Shown piece after piece: positions 1 through 10,489 of a DNA stretch of 64,000 nucleotides (positions are counted from its first letter, which is position 1; every line of letters starts with the position of its first letter). Both the position numbers and the translations under genes were made by a program. The notes below the pieces were generated by a model. That model did not search any database and had not been told where the DNA came from. It saw nothing but the letters and a program-made list of their open reading frames with translations. Source of the DNA: Acholoe squamosa. Its lineage: Eukaryota; Annelida; Polychaeta; Phyllodocida; Polynoidae. The stretch lies in contig OX439041.1 in NCBI GenBank assembly GCA_949317995.1, forward strand, positions 10,862,001-10,926,000. The letters are read 5' to 3'.

Positions 1-100
1 GACAATTTGATACCAAAAAAAAAAAAGATATCATGTTAATCAACCATCCCATGATGCTGTTCAAAGAAAAAAAAATCAGCTTATTGAAAGCATCAAATCC

Positions 101-140
101 TCATTGGCACATGGGTTACTGGCACATTCATATATGTCTG
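101..140 (-). pseudogene. Truncated EGF exon relic
   Basis: The reverse complement reads TTCAG then the start of an EGF module: [13 protein letters not shown]. It is nearly identical to the start of the exon at 13,099-13,212. Similarity stops after the second cysteine, where the sequence turns A/T-rich. It therefore looks like a 3'-truncated duplicate exon. The D-to-Y change in the calcium motif fits loss of constraint. Confidence 0.55.
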
Positions 141-374
141 CTGAAGATGAAACCAAAAGCAGATTTTCTTTTGTCATTTAATTCCTTAAAACAAATCTTA
201 CCATACATTGCTTACATAGCAGCGCTATATAAGAGACCTTGTCGAGTAATGGCTCAGCTCAGCTCAAGTGATGATATACTTTGGCCACATCCGCAGCAGA
301 AAGTTGGGCAAACTTGATTACATGAACAATGCTGGGGTCGATGATTGCTAATTGACAAATGATGATTGATGAAA

Positions 375-601
375 CCACGGGCGTGGACTGGTTACCAGGT
401 TTAGTCTGTGTAGGTGTTATCCATATGCTATAGAAGGGTGAGAAACTAAAGTCACCACTCACCTCCGTAATCAAGGCCTGTGCATAGCAAATAAAAGCAC
501 CAGAGGGCAGCACTGTTCCCTTTAGTTTCTCACCCTTCTATAACATATATTATAGATAACACCTACACAGAATAAACCGTGTAACCAGTCCATGCCCGTG
601 G
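375..601. mobile_element. Foldback MITE-like inverted repeat
   Basis: Arms at about 375-458 and 523-601 are inverted copies of each other. Both contain GTGTAGGTGTTAT and the AGAAGGGTGAGAAACTAAAG block, with a few mismatches, around a loop of about 65 bp. There is no coding capacity. This is the structure expected of a palindromic non-autonomous DNA transposon; I did not find a clear target duplication. Confidence 0.65.
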
Positions 602-841
602 ATGAAACAAACACCTGATATTGCTTCACTACATTTGTCAAAAGAAAACCTTACTTTCGAACAAGTCCTGCATTCTGTCTTCCCTTTGCACAGTTCCCAT
701 TCCCGTGACAGTACATTGATGGACACTATTCCGTCATCCAACTGTCATTATGTAATGATGATATATAGGGAAATATTGATTGATGTATCATCTCTTACTA
801 TCTTGGGGCACATCCAATTGTAAAGTATTAAATTGACTTAC

Positions 842-955
842 TGTAACAATCAGTGCTTGTATACCCATTTACACAGTCACAGCGGTATCCATGCACCATG
901 TCTATACACGTTCCACCATTGGTGCATGGGTCACTTGCACATTCATCTATGTCCG
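842..955 (-). CDS. EGF-like exon (calcium-binding type)
   Basis: A 114-bp exon. The acceptor is AACAG at 956-960 and the donor GTAAGT lies at 836-841, in phase 1-1. It encodes a full six-cysteine EGF module starting D-I-D-E-C and containing N-G-G-T-C and G-Y-R-C-D-C. Asp, Glu and the aromatic before Cys4 fit the cbEGF consensus. Its closest relative in the window is the exon at 13,099-13,212, which shares the D-M-V-x-G-Y centre and suggests an exon duplication. Confidence 0.85.
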
Positions 956-1646
956 CTGTTCATCAAGAATAAAACAAATAGGAATTTTCATTTTTTTTCA
1001 TCCTGTCCCCCCTGTCAATCTGTCTAAACACTTTTACTTCCTAGAGTTCACTGACTTTTATAGTATGTTTTGAAATCCTTAATATCTCTACTTTTCACTT
1101 TTTTTGGTGTTCCCAACGCAAAACCTTGTCCAATCTCTGTTTTTTGGCGGCCACCTTGGATTTCCAATAAGAATTTAGGGACTTCTGTGGAAAATCACAT
1201 ATGTTCCGAACAGCGGAAGATACAATTATCAAATTCGGACAGGAAATGTATATCTGGGGCCCCTTTAAACTGATTTGAGCAACATGACTTTAAACATGGT
1301 CAAAGTCAGCAAATTTGACATTGAACTTAAAAAAATCGCCAAAACTGGATATGTCTACATTTCAACTCATGTCAAAATGCAGAAAATGCCAATTCAGTCC
1401 AATGTAGGGCTCAATTGCATAAAACAATTCAGTGCCTTGTTACACAGTCGATTGGAAGCCAATCTTGATAATGGTTGTCATGATACCAAACAACTTGTCA
1501 TTTGAGCAAACCACAAATATGTAATCTATAGCCAAATGTAATTGTTTCAGTATAAATATAAAAACAACAAAAACTTCACTGGAAATGTATAACTGTGATG
1601 AGCTGTTAGCGTCCTACTGAAAATTATTTTCTATAAGGAGACTTAC
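956..1646. other. Intron, no recognisable feature
   Basis: Low-complexity AT-rich intron between two EGF exons. Short open frames here lack splice or domain support. Confidence 0.6.
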
Positions 1647-1760
1647 TTTCGCAGCGATCCCCAATATACCCATTGGCACAAATACAGGTATAGCCATTAT
1701 CTTCATTGTCACATGATCCATCGTTCTGACAGGGGTTACTGGCACATCCATCTATGTACG
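1647..1760 (-). CDS. EGF-like exon
   Basis: A 114-bp phase 1-1 exon with acceptor ACAG (1761-1764) and donor GTAAGT (1641-1646). Six cysteines sit in EGF spacing (C-A-S-N-P-C, N-D-G-S-C, Y-T-C-I-C, G-D-R-C). The leading calcium motif is Y-I-D-G rather than D-I-D-E, so calcium binding may be weakened. The rest of the fold looks intact. Confidence 0.85.
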
Positions 1761-1840
1761 CTGTTTGTATAAAATGGATTAAGTTGGTCAACCATACACA
1801 ATATTTAAACAGCCACATATCATCTCAAGAAGAACATGCA

Positions 1841-2713
1841 CTGCAAAAACAGTGTTTAGATTTTAAACATGTTTAGGTCTAAACACGTTTAAAACCTAAA
1901 CATATAGGTCAGTTAGGTGTCTCATTGACTAAACATTTAGGAAATGAACACTTTTATTCTAACTACATAAACATTTTTGCTAAACATGTTTAGAGTTCAA
2001 ACAGTTAAATAATAGGTGTTTAGATTTATACATCAATAGGTTTAGATACTTAGATGTCGAATCCACACCAGGTAGCAGCACTACCTTTGAATGGACTATC
2101 TTTACACAATTATAATCAATTTGTGTGACAAAAATACCCGAACCCCATGTTTATTATAATTTCTATTCATTGAATGTCATGAGAATAGAAAGGACAATAG
2201 AAAGTTGACTAGATTCACCTTACACCACCACCATTAGCATGAAATAATCAATAAGCTCAATGACTGACACCAATTTCATGTTATTCTGGAATAGACAAAG
2301 CAATTTCCTTCCTGCCAAGCTGTTGTACTTTCTAAAGTCTCTCATTCTGATGCAGTGTGTACATACATGCACACGTAAATAGGTGAGGCTGACATCTTTG
2401 GAGACTTTGACATATAATTACCCCCCCCCCCCCGGTAAATGAGAAAACAAACAAAAGACATTTTTTTTTAATGTATACATGTCTGCACACCCTAACTCTC
2501 CGTCAAAGCATCTAAACACAAAAATTCATAAACATCTAAACACAAAATTCATAGATATATAAACACAAAGTTTAAACCTAAACACCTAGATTTCTAAACA
2601 CTTGAGCTAAGCACATTGTTTGGCTAAACATGTGTAGGAAATTAATGTGATTACAAAAACGTTGCAAGAATATGTTTAGAATTGTGTTTAGGATCTAAAC
2701 ACCATTGTTGCAG
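1841..2713. mobile_element. Non-autonomous DNA transposon with CTAAACA subterminal repeats
   Basis: The ends are inverted: CTGCAAAAACAGTGTTTAGA on the left and the complement of CTGCAACAATGGTGTTTAGA on the right. The first ~200 bp and last ~220 bp hold many copies of CTAAACA/TGTTTAG in both orientations, as in subterminal transposase-binding repeats. The centre (2050-2500) is unrelated AT-rich DNA including a C-run at 2420-2432. No ORF. It lies in an EGF intron. Confidence 0.55.
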
Positions 2714-2757
2714 TATACTTAATAACCCTAGTTTGTATGTAGAACTGGCTAAAACTC

Positions 2758-2853
2758 ACTGAGAAAATATTCTTACTTACATGAGTCTAGATCCAGGCTC
2801 AGGCAATGTCTCAAAAATGAGTATTGTTTGAGACTCAGCCTAATCAATGTTTA
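2758..2853. mobile_element. Partial copy of the CACTGAGAAAA MITE family
   Basis: It begins CACTGAGAAAA and continues with TTACTTACATGAGTCTAGAT and TTTGAGACTCAGCCT, matching the left arm of the complete MITE at 12,230-12,473. The right arm is absent. Confidence 0.55.
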
Positions 2854-3191
2854 ACATGACACGCTTTTGGTAGTTATATTTTGGCAGCACCCAAACACCA
2901 ATAACACTAGATGTGTAGCAACCTTTCCCAACTATTTGTTCTACTAAAGTAAAATTAAAGGTCTCCCAGATTGAGGTACTATGACATTGGGCTAGAAAGT
3001 CTAGAAAGGTTGATCATGACTGCAATATCTATTTTGTACCACACATTCTAGATAATTAATTGAACAGTAAGCCAAACTTTCTCCTCCACATAACCATTCT
3101 AACACCTTCTATAATATCACGGAACATGAAAAGAAGATTTATAGCAACCACTTGCAAGATCTTGTGGGTTTAAAGGCATTACAATACTTAC

Positions 3192-3308
3192 TTTGACACA
3201 TGACCCCTGTCCATCCAACTGCACAGGTGCAGTCAAACTCACCCACTGCAGGCTCTGCACACACTCCTCCATTTTGACAAGGATTCGAGAGGCATTCATC
3301 GATATCAG
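3192..3308 (-). CDS. EGF-like exon (calcium-binding type)
   Basis: A 117-bp phase 1-1 exon with acceptor ACAG and donor GTAAGT (3186-3191). It encodes D-I-D-E-C-L-S-N-P-C-Q-N-G-G-V-C and then E-F-D-C-T-C and T-G-V-M-C-Q: six cysteines in cbEGF spacing, complete. Confidence 0.87.
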
Positions 3309-4651
3309 CTGTCCGGAGAAAGTAGAATATATAAGTACCCAGAATGACCTATTGAAAAGGAACTTTTACCCCAAAAGTCCAGTTGGCCTCATCAATTGAT
3401 AGTTCTGTAAAAATCATACAGCCGAAATTGGCCAACAAAGATGGTGCTCTATTGCCTTGGTACATTTCGAATCAGACAGACTCTGATCCTGGTTGCATAT
3501 TAATAAATGCAGTCTTTAAAAGTGTCCTTGTTTGAAAAGCACAAGTTCCACTACATGACACTAATAGCCATGAGATACAGCAGTCTTTTGAACCCCTTGT
3601 TATATATGTTATTGTTTACATCTGGCATTGAGCAGAAACATAGAATGGATACTTTAGCTCCATATATACAATATAAACAATAACAGACAGAACAAAGGGA
3701 GTCTTGTCACAAGAAATGCCAATGTTTGTATTACGCTAATGGAACTTTGGCAATATTGTGCCACACCAGCATGCCTGTATAGTTCACAGACAGAGGTAAA
3801 CGATAGTGGGTTACAATGTTATCGGCCTACCCCAAGGAGACATCCCCTTTAGGGGTGGATGGATGACAACGGGTCCTTCAGAGTTCACCTCTGTTTCTAT
3901 TTCTCAAAATAAATGTTGGAAAATAAGTGTTTTTTAAGGCCCTTAACAGGGTGACTGGATCAAGACAGTTTACTGCAAGATAAGTGTGCGATCGGGATCC
4001 TAGTGCTTCTAGAATCGTCATCTTACATAAAAAAGGGTTAGGTCAAGTAGAACTTGCCAGAAGAGCTTTAATGCACCACACTGATCCACAGGACGAATGC
4101 ACTCTTTATAAGTGTTGGCTCCGCCATAGCCTATCAAAAGAGATTTGGGTCAATTTAAATTAGAATTTAGGACAAAACATTGATTATATTCGATGATGTA
4201 TTCAGAGTGTATTGCCAGTGGTTTTGATACCTACTTGAAATGGGAATTTATCAATTTAATCAGAAAACATTGGGAGGGTTCCCAAATTGCTCTCAATCTA
4301 AAAACTTAGTCCGGTTTCAAAAACTGTTTTGTAAGAAAATTTAGCCACAATTTATTTAACAATAGCTTCATCATAATAGAAAACAAAATGTTCATAATAG
4401 CAATGAACCTTGAGGGTTATTTCCTCAGCCTGAAGTCCAAGTGACCAATTACTAATTTAATGGCTTTTGATATAGCACATACATATATGGATGGAAATCA
4501 GCAGATCAGGATCTGTCGGTCAGGAGGTAATTTCACATGGCACAACGATCTCACAGATCCTAATTACAGTATAACTTGGTGTAGTTGAAGTTTTTTAAGA
4601 AATAACGTAATGGAATCAGGTTATGGGACTATAGATACTCCCTTCACTTAC
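3309..4651. other. Intron with a short inverted repeat
   Basis: No exon was found. A small imperfect inverted repeat sits at about 3593-3703: GTTATTGTTTA on the left and TAAACAATAAC on the right. The rest is AT-rich without recognised features. Confidence 0.5.
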
Positions 4652-4765
4652 TTTCACAATTTGTACCCGTGAGCCCAACTGAACACTCGCATGTATAACT
4701 GTTTATTGAATCAGCACAGGTTGCAGCAGTTGAACATGGATAGGAAACGCATTCATCAATATCCG
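4652..4765 (-). CDS. EGF-like exon (calcium-binding type)
   Basis: A 114-bp phase 1-1 exon, acceptor TGTAG and donor GTAAGT (4646-4651). It encodes D-I-D-E-C-V-S-Y-P-C, then T-A-A-T-C, S-Y-T-C-E-C and T-G-T-N-C-E. Six cysteines and the cbEGF calcium residues are present. Confidence 0.87.
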
Positions 4766-4825
4766 CTACAAGGAGACAGCTCTTGTTTCAGGGCTTATCT
4801 CATAGGATATCAACAGGTTCTGTAA

Positions 4826-5470
4826 AACCCCAAAAATGATCCTGGGTGAAAAATGACCCAGGGTGAAAAATGACCCTGCTCTGTCTGCTATGGAAAAAGC
4901 AATTTTAATTTGCTTTTTGGGGCCATTTTTCTTTATCTATCAATCATAAAACCATCATATGTGAAAAGAGGAGGATTGATAAGGGTAGTCTAGAATACCA
5001 AACTCCTTTTTAGCCATCTTATTTTGCATTCTGTTTTAATTATTGCAGTGGGTATGAGGGAAAATAGCTCTCTGGGCTCACAATAATGCAAATGATAAGT
5101 TTGTATCACATTTGAGATTGATCAATCATACATCACTGGAAATACCAATATGTATCCTAGTTAAATCTAAAATAACTTTTGGAAATGAACTATAGCAGTT
5201 GAGAAAACACAATTTGAAACTTAATCTGCTGCCCATTCATAACTGAAAGTCAGTATAGGGGAAAGGCCACTTATCTAGGTCAACTGATAAGGCAGAGAGA
5301 GGGAGAAGGGGAGGGGTGGGGGACAGGGTCATAAATGACTCTGGGTCAAAAATGACCCAGGGTCAAAAATGACTCTGGAGTGAAAATTCTTCAAGTAGGG
5401 TAAGTGGGGGGTCGGTGGGGGGCAAGGTCAAAAATTACTCCGGGTCAAAAATCACCCAGGGTCATTTCTA
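4826..5470. repeat. Clusters of GGGTCAAAAATGACCC-type repeats
   Basis: Three clusters (about 4826-4880, 5325-5390 and 5420-5468) repeat the partly self-complementary 16-mer GGGTCAAAAATGACCC and variants. They may be the iterated ends of one foldback element whose centre is 4880-5320. No coding capacity is seen. Confidence 0.45.
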
Positions 5471-5886
5471 TACTTTAGCTTAGATCTGATCAAAAGGTCT
5501 CTAACCCTGAAGTTCATCAATGTATCATGCCCTTTAGTCTTACTGATGCATAAAGGTAACTCTGTGAGACATCTCATTAGGGGAACATAATGACCAAGAA
5601 ATTTAAAAGTACAGGAAAAGAGTAATAGATTTCACTTTTTCAATTGCCTTGAGAAATAAAAATGATTTCATGAAAAGCATCTTCCTACTGCTGTCAAGAG
5701 GGGATAAGGACAACTTAAAAAAGAAAACACCTAAAACTTTCAATATCAATAATGATAAAACATACATATCTCAATAAGTTCTTGAGATTATCTAATTAAC
5801 ATTATCAACAAAACTCATTATGGCTGTATATTAGTCATGGTTTGAAATATGGAAGGTAGGTGAAAAAAACCAGTGTAACTGACTCA

Positions 5887-6000
5887 TGCAGTGAACACCT
5901 GTGTAACCATCAACACAGAAACATGTATACCTATTGACCTCATCTTTACACTTTCCTCCATTTTGACAGGCATTTGATGCACATTCATCAATGATGTCCG
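5887..6000 (-). CDS. EGF-like exon with damaged splice donor
   Basis: A 114-bp segment with a normal acceptor (CCAG, 6001-6004) and a full six-cysteine EGF module ([22 protein letters not shown]). At the position where all neighbours have GTAAGT, this exon reads TGAGTC, so the invariant GT is missing; a single lost base could explain it. The N-terminal motif has an extra Ile (D-I-I-D-E-C). An LTR retrotransposon is inserted about 30 bp upstream of the acceptor, inside the expected polypyrimidine and branch-point zone. The exon is probably skipped or dead; a cryptic donor cannot be excluded. Confidence 0.6.
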
Positions 6001-6033
6001 CTGGATGGAAATTAAGCCATTGAGTAAGTATAT

Positions 6034-6324
6034 TGTGGTGGTAGCGCTAGGATGCTGCAGGGCCCTGCGGGGCCGAGTAGTATGGTCAAGTGCCACTTGG
6101 GGGCGCACCGTCACAGAGTGCTATAAAACAACACTCCAGGCACCACCCCCCCCCAGTTGTGCTTGAGCTACGCTAGAGGAAAGAGCTCCCGATGCACAGC
6201 TCTAGGAAGAGACCTGGAATTGATGACGCTTGATGTAACTGATTTTACCCATTAATACAAGTTCCTAAACCATACTGGGCTGGTGTTTGTGTTCTCTTTC
6301 CCTGTGCCTTACTCCTCCATTACA
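6034..6324 (+). repeat. 5' LTR
   Basis: Shares with the 3' LTR long blocks such as GAGCTACGCTAGAGGAAAGA and CCATTAATACAAGTT, with small indels (291 against 279 bp). TGCTATAAAACA (6119-6130) is a plausible TATA box. The divergence between the LTRs indicates the insertion is not very recent. Confidence 0.85.
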
Positions 6325-6350
6325 GTGGTGACAGCGGTTTCTGACTCAGC
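6325..6350 (+). promoter_or_regulatory. Putative primer-binding site
   Basis: Directly after the 5' LTR, GTGGTGACAGCGG resembles the TGGTGACAG type of PBS common in animal Gypsy-like elements. The priming tRNA was not determined. Confidence 0.4.
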
Positions 6351-6361
6351 AAAAGAACCCT

Positions 6362-6646
6362 GTGAATCGGTCTAGTTTTGGCAAAACAGAAGAGACAGTT
6401 TGTAGAAAAGAGATGGCATCTGGAGAGTCATATACTCTGCAGTTGCCTGGAGGGAAAAGCACAGGAACGATTCCTGATGATTTCTGTAGGGGCCTATCTG
6501 AAGGCATTCTAGAAAAACATGAAACTCGTAGTGGCCCTGCGGCGCCACAGTGCAATGATGGCCCCACAGCACTGTGGTGCAATGATGGCCCCACGGCACC
6601 GAAGCAGGATGGCGGCCCCGCGGGGCCATCATCGCACTGCTTTTGA
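6362..6646 (+). CDS. Small ORF at the start of the internal region (gag remnant?)
   Basis: A 94-codon open frame starts 38 bp after the LTR. The first ~55 residues (M-N-R-S-S-F-G-K-T ... R-G-L-S-E-G-I-L-E-K) are non-repetitive. The remainder runs into the GC-rich tandem array (G-P-A-A-P-Q-type). It may be the stub of a gag gene into which repeats expanded. No known domain is recognised. Confidence 0.3.
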   Translation: MNRSSFGKTEETVCRKEMASGESYTLQLPGGKSTGTIPDDFCRGLSEGILEKHETRSGPAAPQCNDGPTALWCNDGPTAPKQDGGPAGPSSHCF

Positions 6647-6965
6647 ATCTACAGGGTGGCACTGCGGCGCCGCAGTGCGGCAATGGCCCCACAGTGCCGC
6701 AGTTGAGAAAAAGTAGCCCTGCGGCTCTGCATTGAGATCTACAGGGTGGCCCCACCGTGCCACAGCTAGATCTACAGATTGGCTCTGAGGCGCCACAGCA
6801 CAACAATGGCCCCGCGGCGCTGCAATTGAGAGGAAGTGGCGCCCCGGCTCTGCATTTAGAACTACAGGGTGGCCCCATGGTTCCACAGCACAACAATGGC
6901 CCCGCGATGCCGCAGTTGAGGAAGAAGTGGCCCCACGTCTCTGCATTAAGATCTACAGGGTGGCC
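6530..6965. repeat. GC-rich tandem array, unit about 100 bp
   Basis: Recurring blocks: CTACAGGGTGGC, AATGGCCCC(A/G)C, GCCGCAGTTGAG and CGGCTCTGCATT. Copies are degenerate. Open frames on both strands are by-products of this repetition. Confidence 0.7.
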
Positions 6966-7100
6966 CCGCAGGGATAGGTCCTGGTGGGACAGGGGCAGGT
7001 GATGGTGAGATGGAAGTGGGCTTTGGGAGCAGACACTAGTGGTGCCCAGTCCACTCTGAGTGCTGCAGTGACACCCCAGAGACAGTCTCCTGGTGACATA

Positions 7101-7458
7101 GAGACGACCTCTGGTGGTGCCCAGTCACCTTCTGGTGGTACACAGACTTTCCTTGGTGGTGCACAGATGTCCCCTGGTGGTGCCCAGTCATCTCCTGTTG
7201 GTACACAGACTTTCCTTGGTGGTGTCCAGTCATCCCCTGGTGGCACACACACATCCCCTGGTGGTGCACAGACATTCCCTGATGGTACCCAGCCACCTCC
7301 TGATGGTCCAGAGATGTCCCCTGGTGGTGCACAGACATTCCTTGGTGGCGCCAAGTCATCCACTGTTGGGACACATACATTCCCTGTTGGTGCACAGACG
7401 TTCCCTAGTGGTGCACAGAAGTTCCCTGGTGGTGCCCAGTCACCTCCTGATGCCCTGC
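7101..7458. repeat. 21-bp minisatellite, about 17 copies
   Basis: A strict 21-bp unit (such as CTGGTGGTGCACAGACATTCC) repeats with point variation. In the plus frame it encodes a heptapeptide of the form G-G-A-Q-x-x-P. All three plus frames stay open because the period is a multiple of three. Confidence 0.8.
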
Positions 7459-7560
7459 AGTCGAGAAGTGACCACACGGCTCTGCAGTATGACCTAAAAC
7501 AGCAGACCACAAGAGGTCCTTCTGTGAGGTTAAGGCCCCAGGCGGCCCCAGCTGCAGTTT

Positions 7561-8530
7561 AGGAGACCTAGAGGGCCCTACTGCAGAGCAAAGGCCACAG
7601 GCAGCCTCACCCGCAGCCCAGGAAATCCAGGGATGTCCTACTGTGGGGCAGAGGCCCCAGGCAGTCTCAGCTTTGAAGCAGGAGAACCAGGGGAGTGCTA
7701 CTGCAGGGCTGAGACCATAGACAGCCTTGGCTGCAGTCCAGGAGACCCAGGGATGTCCTACTGTGGGGCAGAGGCCCCAGGAAATCTCAGCTTTGGTACA
7801 AGAGGCCCAGGGGAGTCCCACTGCAGGGTTGAGGCTGCAGACAGCCCCAAGTTTGATGCAGGAAACCCAGAGGGCCCCTACTGCTGGGCAGAGGACCCAG
7901 ACAGCCTCACCTGCCGTCCAGGAGATCCAGGGATGTCCTACTGCAGGGCAGAGGCCCAGGGGAGACCCACTGCGGTGCTGAGGTCACAAACAGCCTCACC
8001 TGCAGTCCAAGAGACCTAGAGGGACCCTACTGCGGGGCAGAGGCCACAGACAGCCCCAGGTGTGATGTAGGAGCCCCAGGGAGACCCTACTGTGAGGCAG
8101 AGGCCTCAGACACTCTCAAATACGGGATAGGAGACCTTGGAAGGTCCTACTGCGGGACAGGGCCCCAGACAGCCTCAGGAGCAGTGCTGGAGACCTAGAG
8201 GGGCCCTACTTCGGGGCACATGACTCAGACAGCACCAGCCGCTGTAAAGGAGCCCCAGGGAGGTCCTACTGTGCGGCAGAGGCCTCACACAATCCCAAAA
8301 GTGAAGGAGTCCCAGAGGTGCCCAACTATGGGGCACCTCTGGGACTCAGACACTCAGGCTAGGGCGAGGCCCTATTGCGGCGCACAGGCCCTAAGCAGCC
8401 CCAGTTGGTGCCAAGGATACCCACGGAGGTCCTACTGTGGGACAGAGGCCTCAGACAACCTCATTTGGTGCCCAGGAGATCCACAGAGGTCCTACTGCAG
8501 GGCACAGATCCCAGACAGCCAATGCCATAG
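7561..8530. repeat. 60-bp minisatellite, about 16 copies
   Basis: A 60-bp unit starts with GGAGACCCAGGGATGTCCTA-like sequence and contains CTACTG(C/T)GGGGCAGAGGCC. The phase is so regular that consecutive 60-base stretches align. Later copies (8000-8530) are more diverged. It could encode a 20-residue repeat but is interrupted by stops. Confidence 0.8.
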
Positions 8531-9059
8531 GCAGGAGATGCACAGAAACCTTCCCTGGTGGAGGGAGGAAAGATTCCTCTGGTGGAGGGAAGGGGATAGA
8601 ATAAGTAAACCCTGTTCATGTACCAAGTAATCCTCCTATGGCTTCATAATAAATAGAATGGTTCCAGGAGGGACCCATTAAGGAGGTGCGTCCGGTAGCG
8701 CGTCCGGAGCCAGTCGGCTTCCGCGGTAGCTGTCTCCCACGCCGGACTGGGGGATGGCCGGTTGGACGAGGGAGGGAAGCCTGAAGTTACCATGTTGGAT
8801 GAGGGAGGCGACCCTGAAGTCACCACATGCCTGGGGAGGCGCGTTAAATGTGTCCATGGTGCCTGACGAGGCACCTTAAAGATGCACGTGGTGTCTGGCG
8901 AGACACCTCAGTGTTGCCAGAGAGGGTGGGGTTGAGTTTCCAGCGAGACAGAAGCTGGTCTTCCCAGGGACACTGGTCAGCGGCCACCAAGGCTGGGACC
9001 CTGAAATAGTTTAAGGATGGGGCATTGGCTTGAAATATTAGCAGAGATCCACGATGCCG

Positions 9060-9265
9060 TTCCTGTTGATGTTCCATGTTGAGAGTGGCCGAGGCCCAGA
9101 AGATGCTGTTCCAGTTGTTGTTCCATGTTGAGAGGGGCCGAGGCACAGAAAATATCATTCCTGTTGTTGTTCCATATTGAGAGGGACCAAAGCCCAGAAA
9201 ATGCCATTTCCGAAGATGCAGTTCCTGTTGCCATTAAATGTTGAGAGGGGCCGAAGCCCAGAAGA
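9060..9265. repeat. Tandem array, unit about 55 bp, about 4 copies
   Basis: Repeats of GTTGAGAGGGGCCGA(G/A)GC followed by CAGAAaATG and TTCCTGTTG occur near 9079, 9129, 9178 and 9239. Confidence 0.65.
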
Positions 9266-9403
9266 GAACCCGTCCCAGTTTTACTAGTAGCCCCTAAACA
9301 CTTTAACTCAGCATTCGGGGGGATGCCTTCTCGTAATGTTTTATTACCTACTTAATTCTGATCCATATTGGACCTCCCCTATTTTCTATCACCTATGTTT
9401 AAA

Positions 9404-9418
9404 GTAGTGAGGGGAGAG
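9404..9418 (+). promoter_or_regulatory. Polypurine tract
   Basis: GTGAGGGGAGAG sits immediately before the TGTAG start of the 3' LTR, the position of the plus-strand primer in LTR retrotransposons. Confidence 0.7.
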
Positions 9419-9697
9419 TGTAGTGCTAGGCTGCTGTGGCGCCCTGCGGGGCTGCGTAGCCACTTGGGGGCACGCTGTCACAGAGTGCTATAAAACAGTG
9501 CTCCGGGTGGCAAGCCCCTCAGTTGTGCTTGAGCTACGCTAGAGGAAAGAGCTCCCGATGCACAGCTCTAGGAAGGACGAGAGACCTACAATTGATGACG
9601 CTTGATGTAACTGATTTTACCCATTAATACAAGTTACCTAAACCATACTGGGCTGGTGATCGCATTCTCTTCCCCTGTGCCTTACTCCTCCGTTACA
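9419..9697 (+). repeat. 3' LTR
   Basis: Counterpart of 6034-6324. It contains TGCTATAAAACAG and ends TCCGTTACA. It is followed by ATAT matching the 5' flank. Confidence 0.85.
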
Positions 9698-9959
9698 ATA
9701 TAATACATTCAGTCATAGTTCTAAAGCTCTGTCAAGTTTGCTTTGTATGTAGATTTATAGATGTGTATTTCGAGCTGCCTTATAGAGTATAGTTCAAGTT
9801 GATATTCAGTTAAGCTACTAAACATAAATATTTTTTTGCTACTTCAGACAATTTCAATTACCAACTCTTTCAATCTATATATACCACCAGGGCATATACA
9901 AAGCCAATATTTATTCTTTCGGAATCTTTTGGGAAAGTGCTGGCGGGCATACAAGGTCA

Positions 9960-10075
9960 GTCTCTCCATTGTTCCATATTGAAAAATTGTGCTAACTCAT
10001 AGGAGAATTGAACCCCGGCCGCAGTGGAGCTGGGTGGAAACCTTAGCCATCACGCCACACTGAACGGAGAGGAAA
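9960..10075 (-). mobile_element. tRNA-derived SINE-like segment
   Basis: On the minus strand TGGCGTGATGGCTAAGGT (10,040-10,057) resembles a Pol III A box and GGGGTTCAATTC (10,005-10,016) a B box, about 25 bp apart. This is the arrangement in tRNA genes and tRNA-derived SINE heads. The cloverleaf is imperfect, so a SINE relic is more likely than a functional tRNA. Body limits are uncertain. Confidence 0.45.
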
Positions 10076-10138
10076 ACCAATGCAAAGTATATATTTGTCA
10101 AGAGTTCATCTGTGCACCCACATTTAGAGTAGAATGGA

Positions 10139-10489
10139 AGCTTGTCATGTCAAGTTATTAAAATGTATACATCCTCAGATAGCGTAGATGATCCCTCCAT
10201 GCCAAATGAGTCCATAATATTAACAATAAGAAGAATCGATTGATTTTTCCATCGTAAGCGAGTCGTGGTCCACCATTCCCCCCGCCTCCTTGCTTGACGA
10301 AATTGTGTCAGTGGCCCGGATGTAGATCGTAGGACGAAGGAAGAAGACGCTGAGAATGTCAGAGCGCAACTCGCTTACGATGGAAAACTCAATGGATTCT
10401 TCTTTATTTTGAATATATTGGACATATTAAGCATGGAGGGATCATCTAGAATGTCTAAGGATGTGTATACATTTTAATATTTCAACATG
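10139..10489. mobile_element. Foldback MITE, arms about 140 bp
   Basis: The left arm (from GTCATGTCAAGTTATTAAAA) is the inverted copy of the right arm (ending TTTTAATATTTCAACATGAC). Both contain TGATCCCTCCATGC and CCATCGTAAGCGAG. The ~80-bp loop includes CCCCCGCCTCC. No ORF. Confidence 0.75.

Larger units (their letters stand above)
6034..9697 (+). mobile_element. Non-autonomous LTR retrotransposon
   Basis: Two similar terminal repeats (6034-6324 and 9419-9697) begin TG and end ACA and flank 3.1 kb. The four bases ATAT occur on each side (6030-6033 and 9698-9701), consistent with a target duplication. A polypurine run precedes the 3' LTR and a TGGTGACAGCGG sequence follows the 5' LTR where a primer-binding site belongs. 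No protease, RT, RNase H or integrase can be read. The internal DNA is mostly tandem arrays. It must depend on enzymes from another element (LARD/TRIM-like). Confidence 0.85.

Noticed and set aside
7114-7821. Long overlapping open frames on both strands (up to 192 codons)
   Set aside because: All arise from 21-bp and 60-bp tandem repeats whose period is a multiple of three; they are not independent genes.
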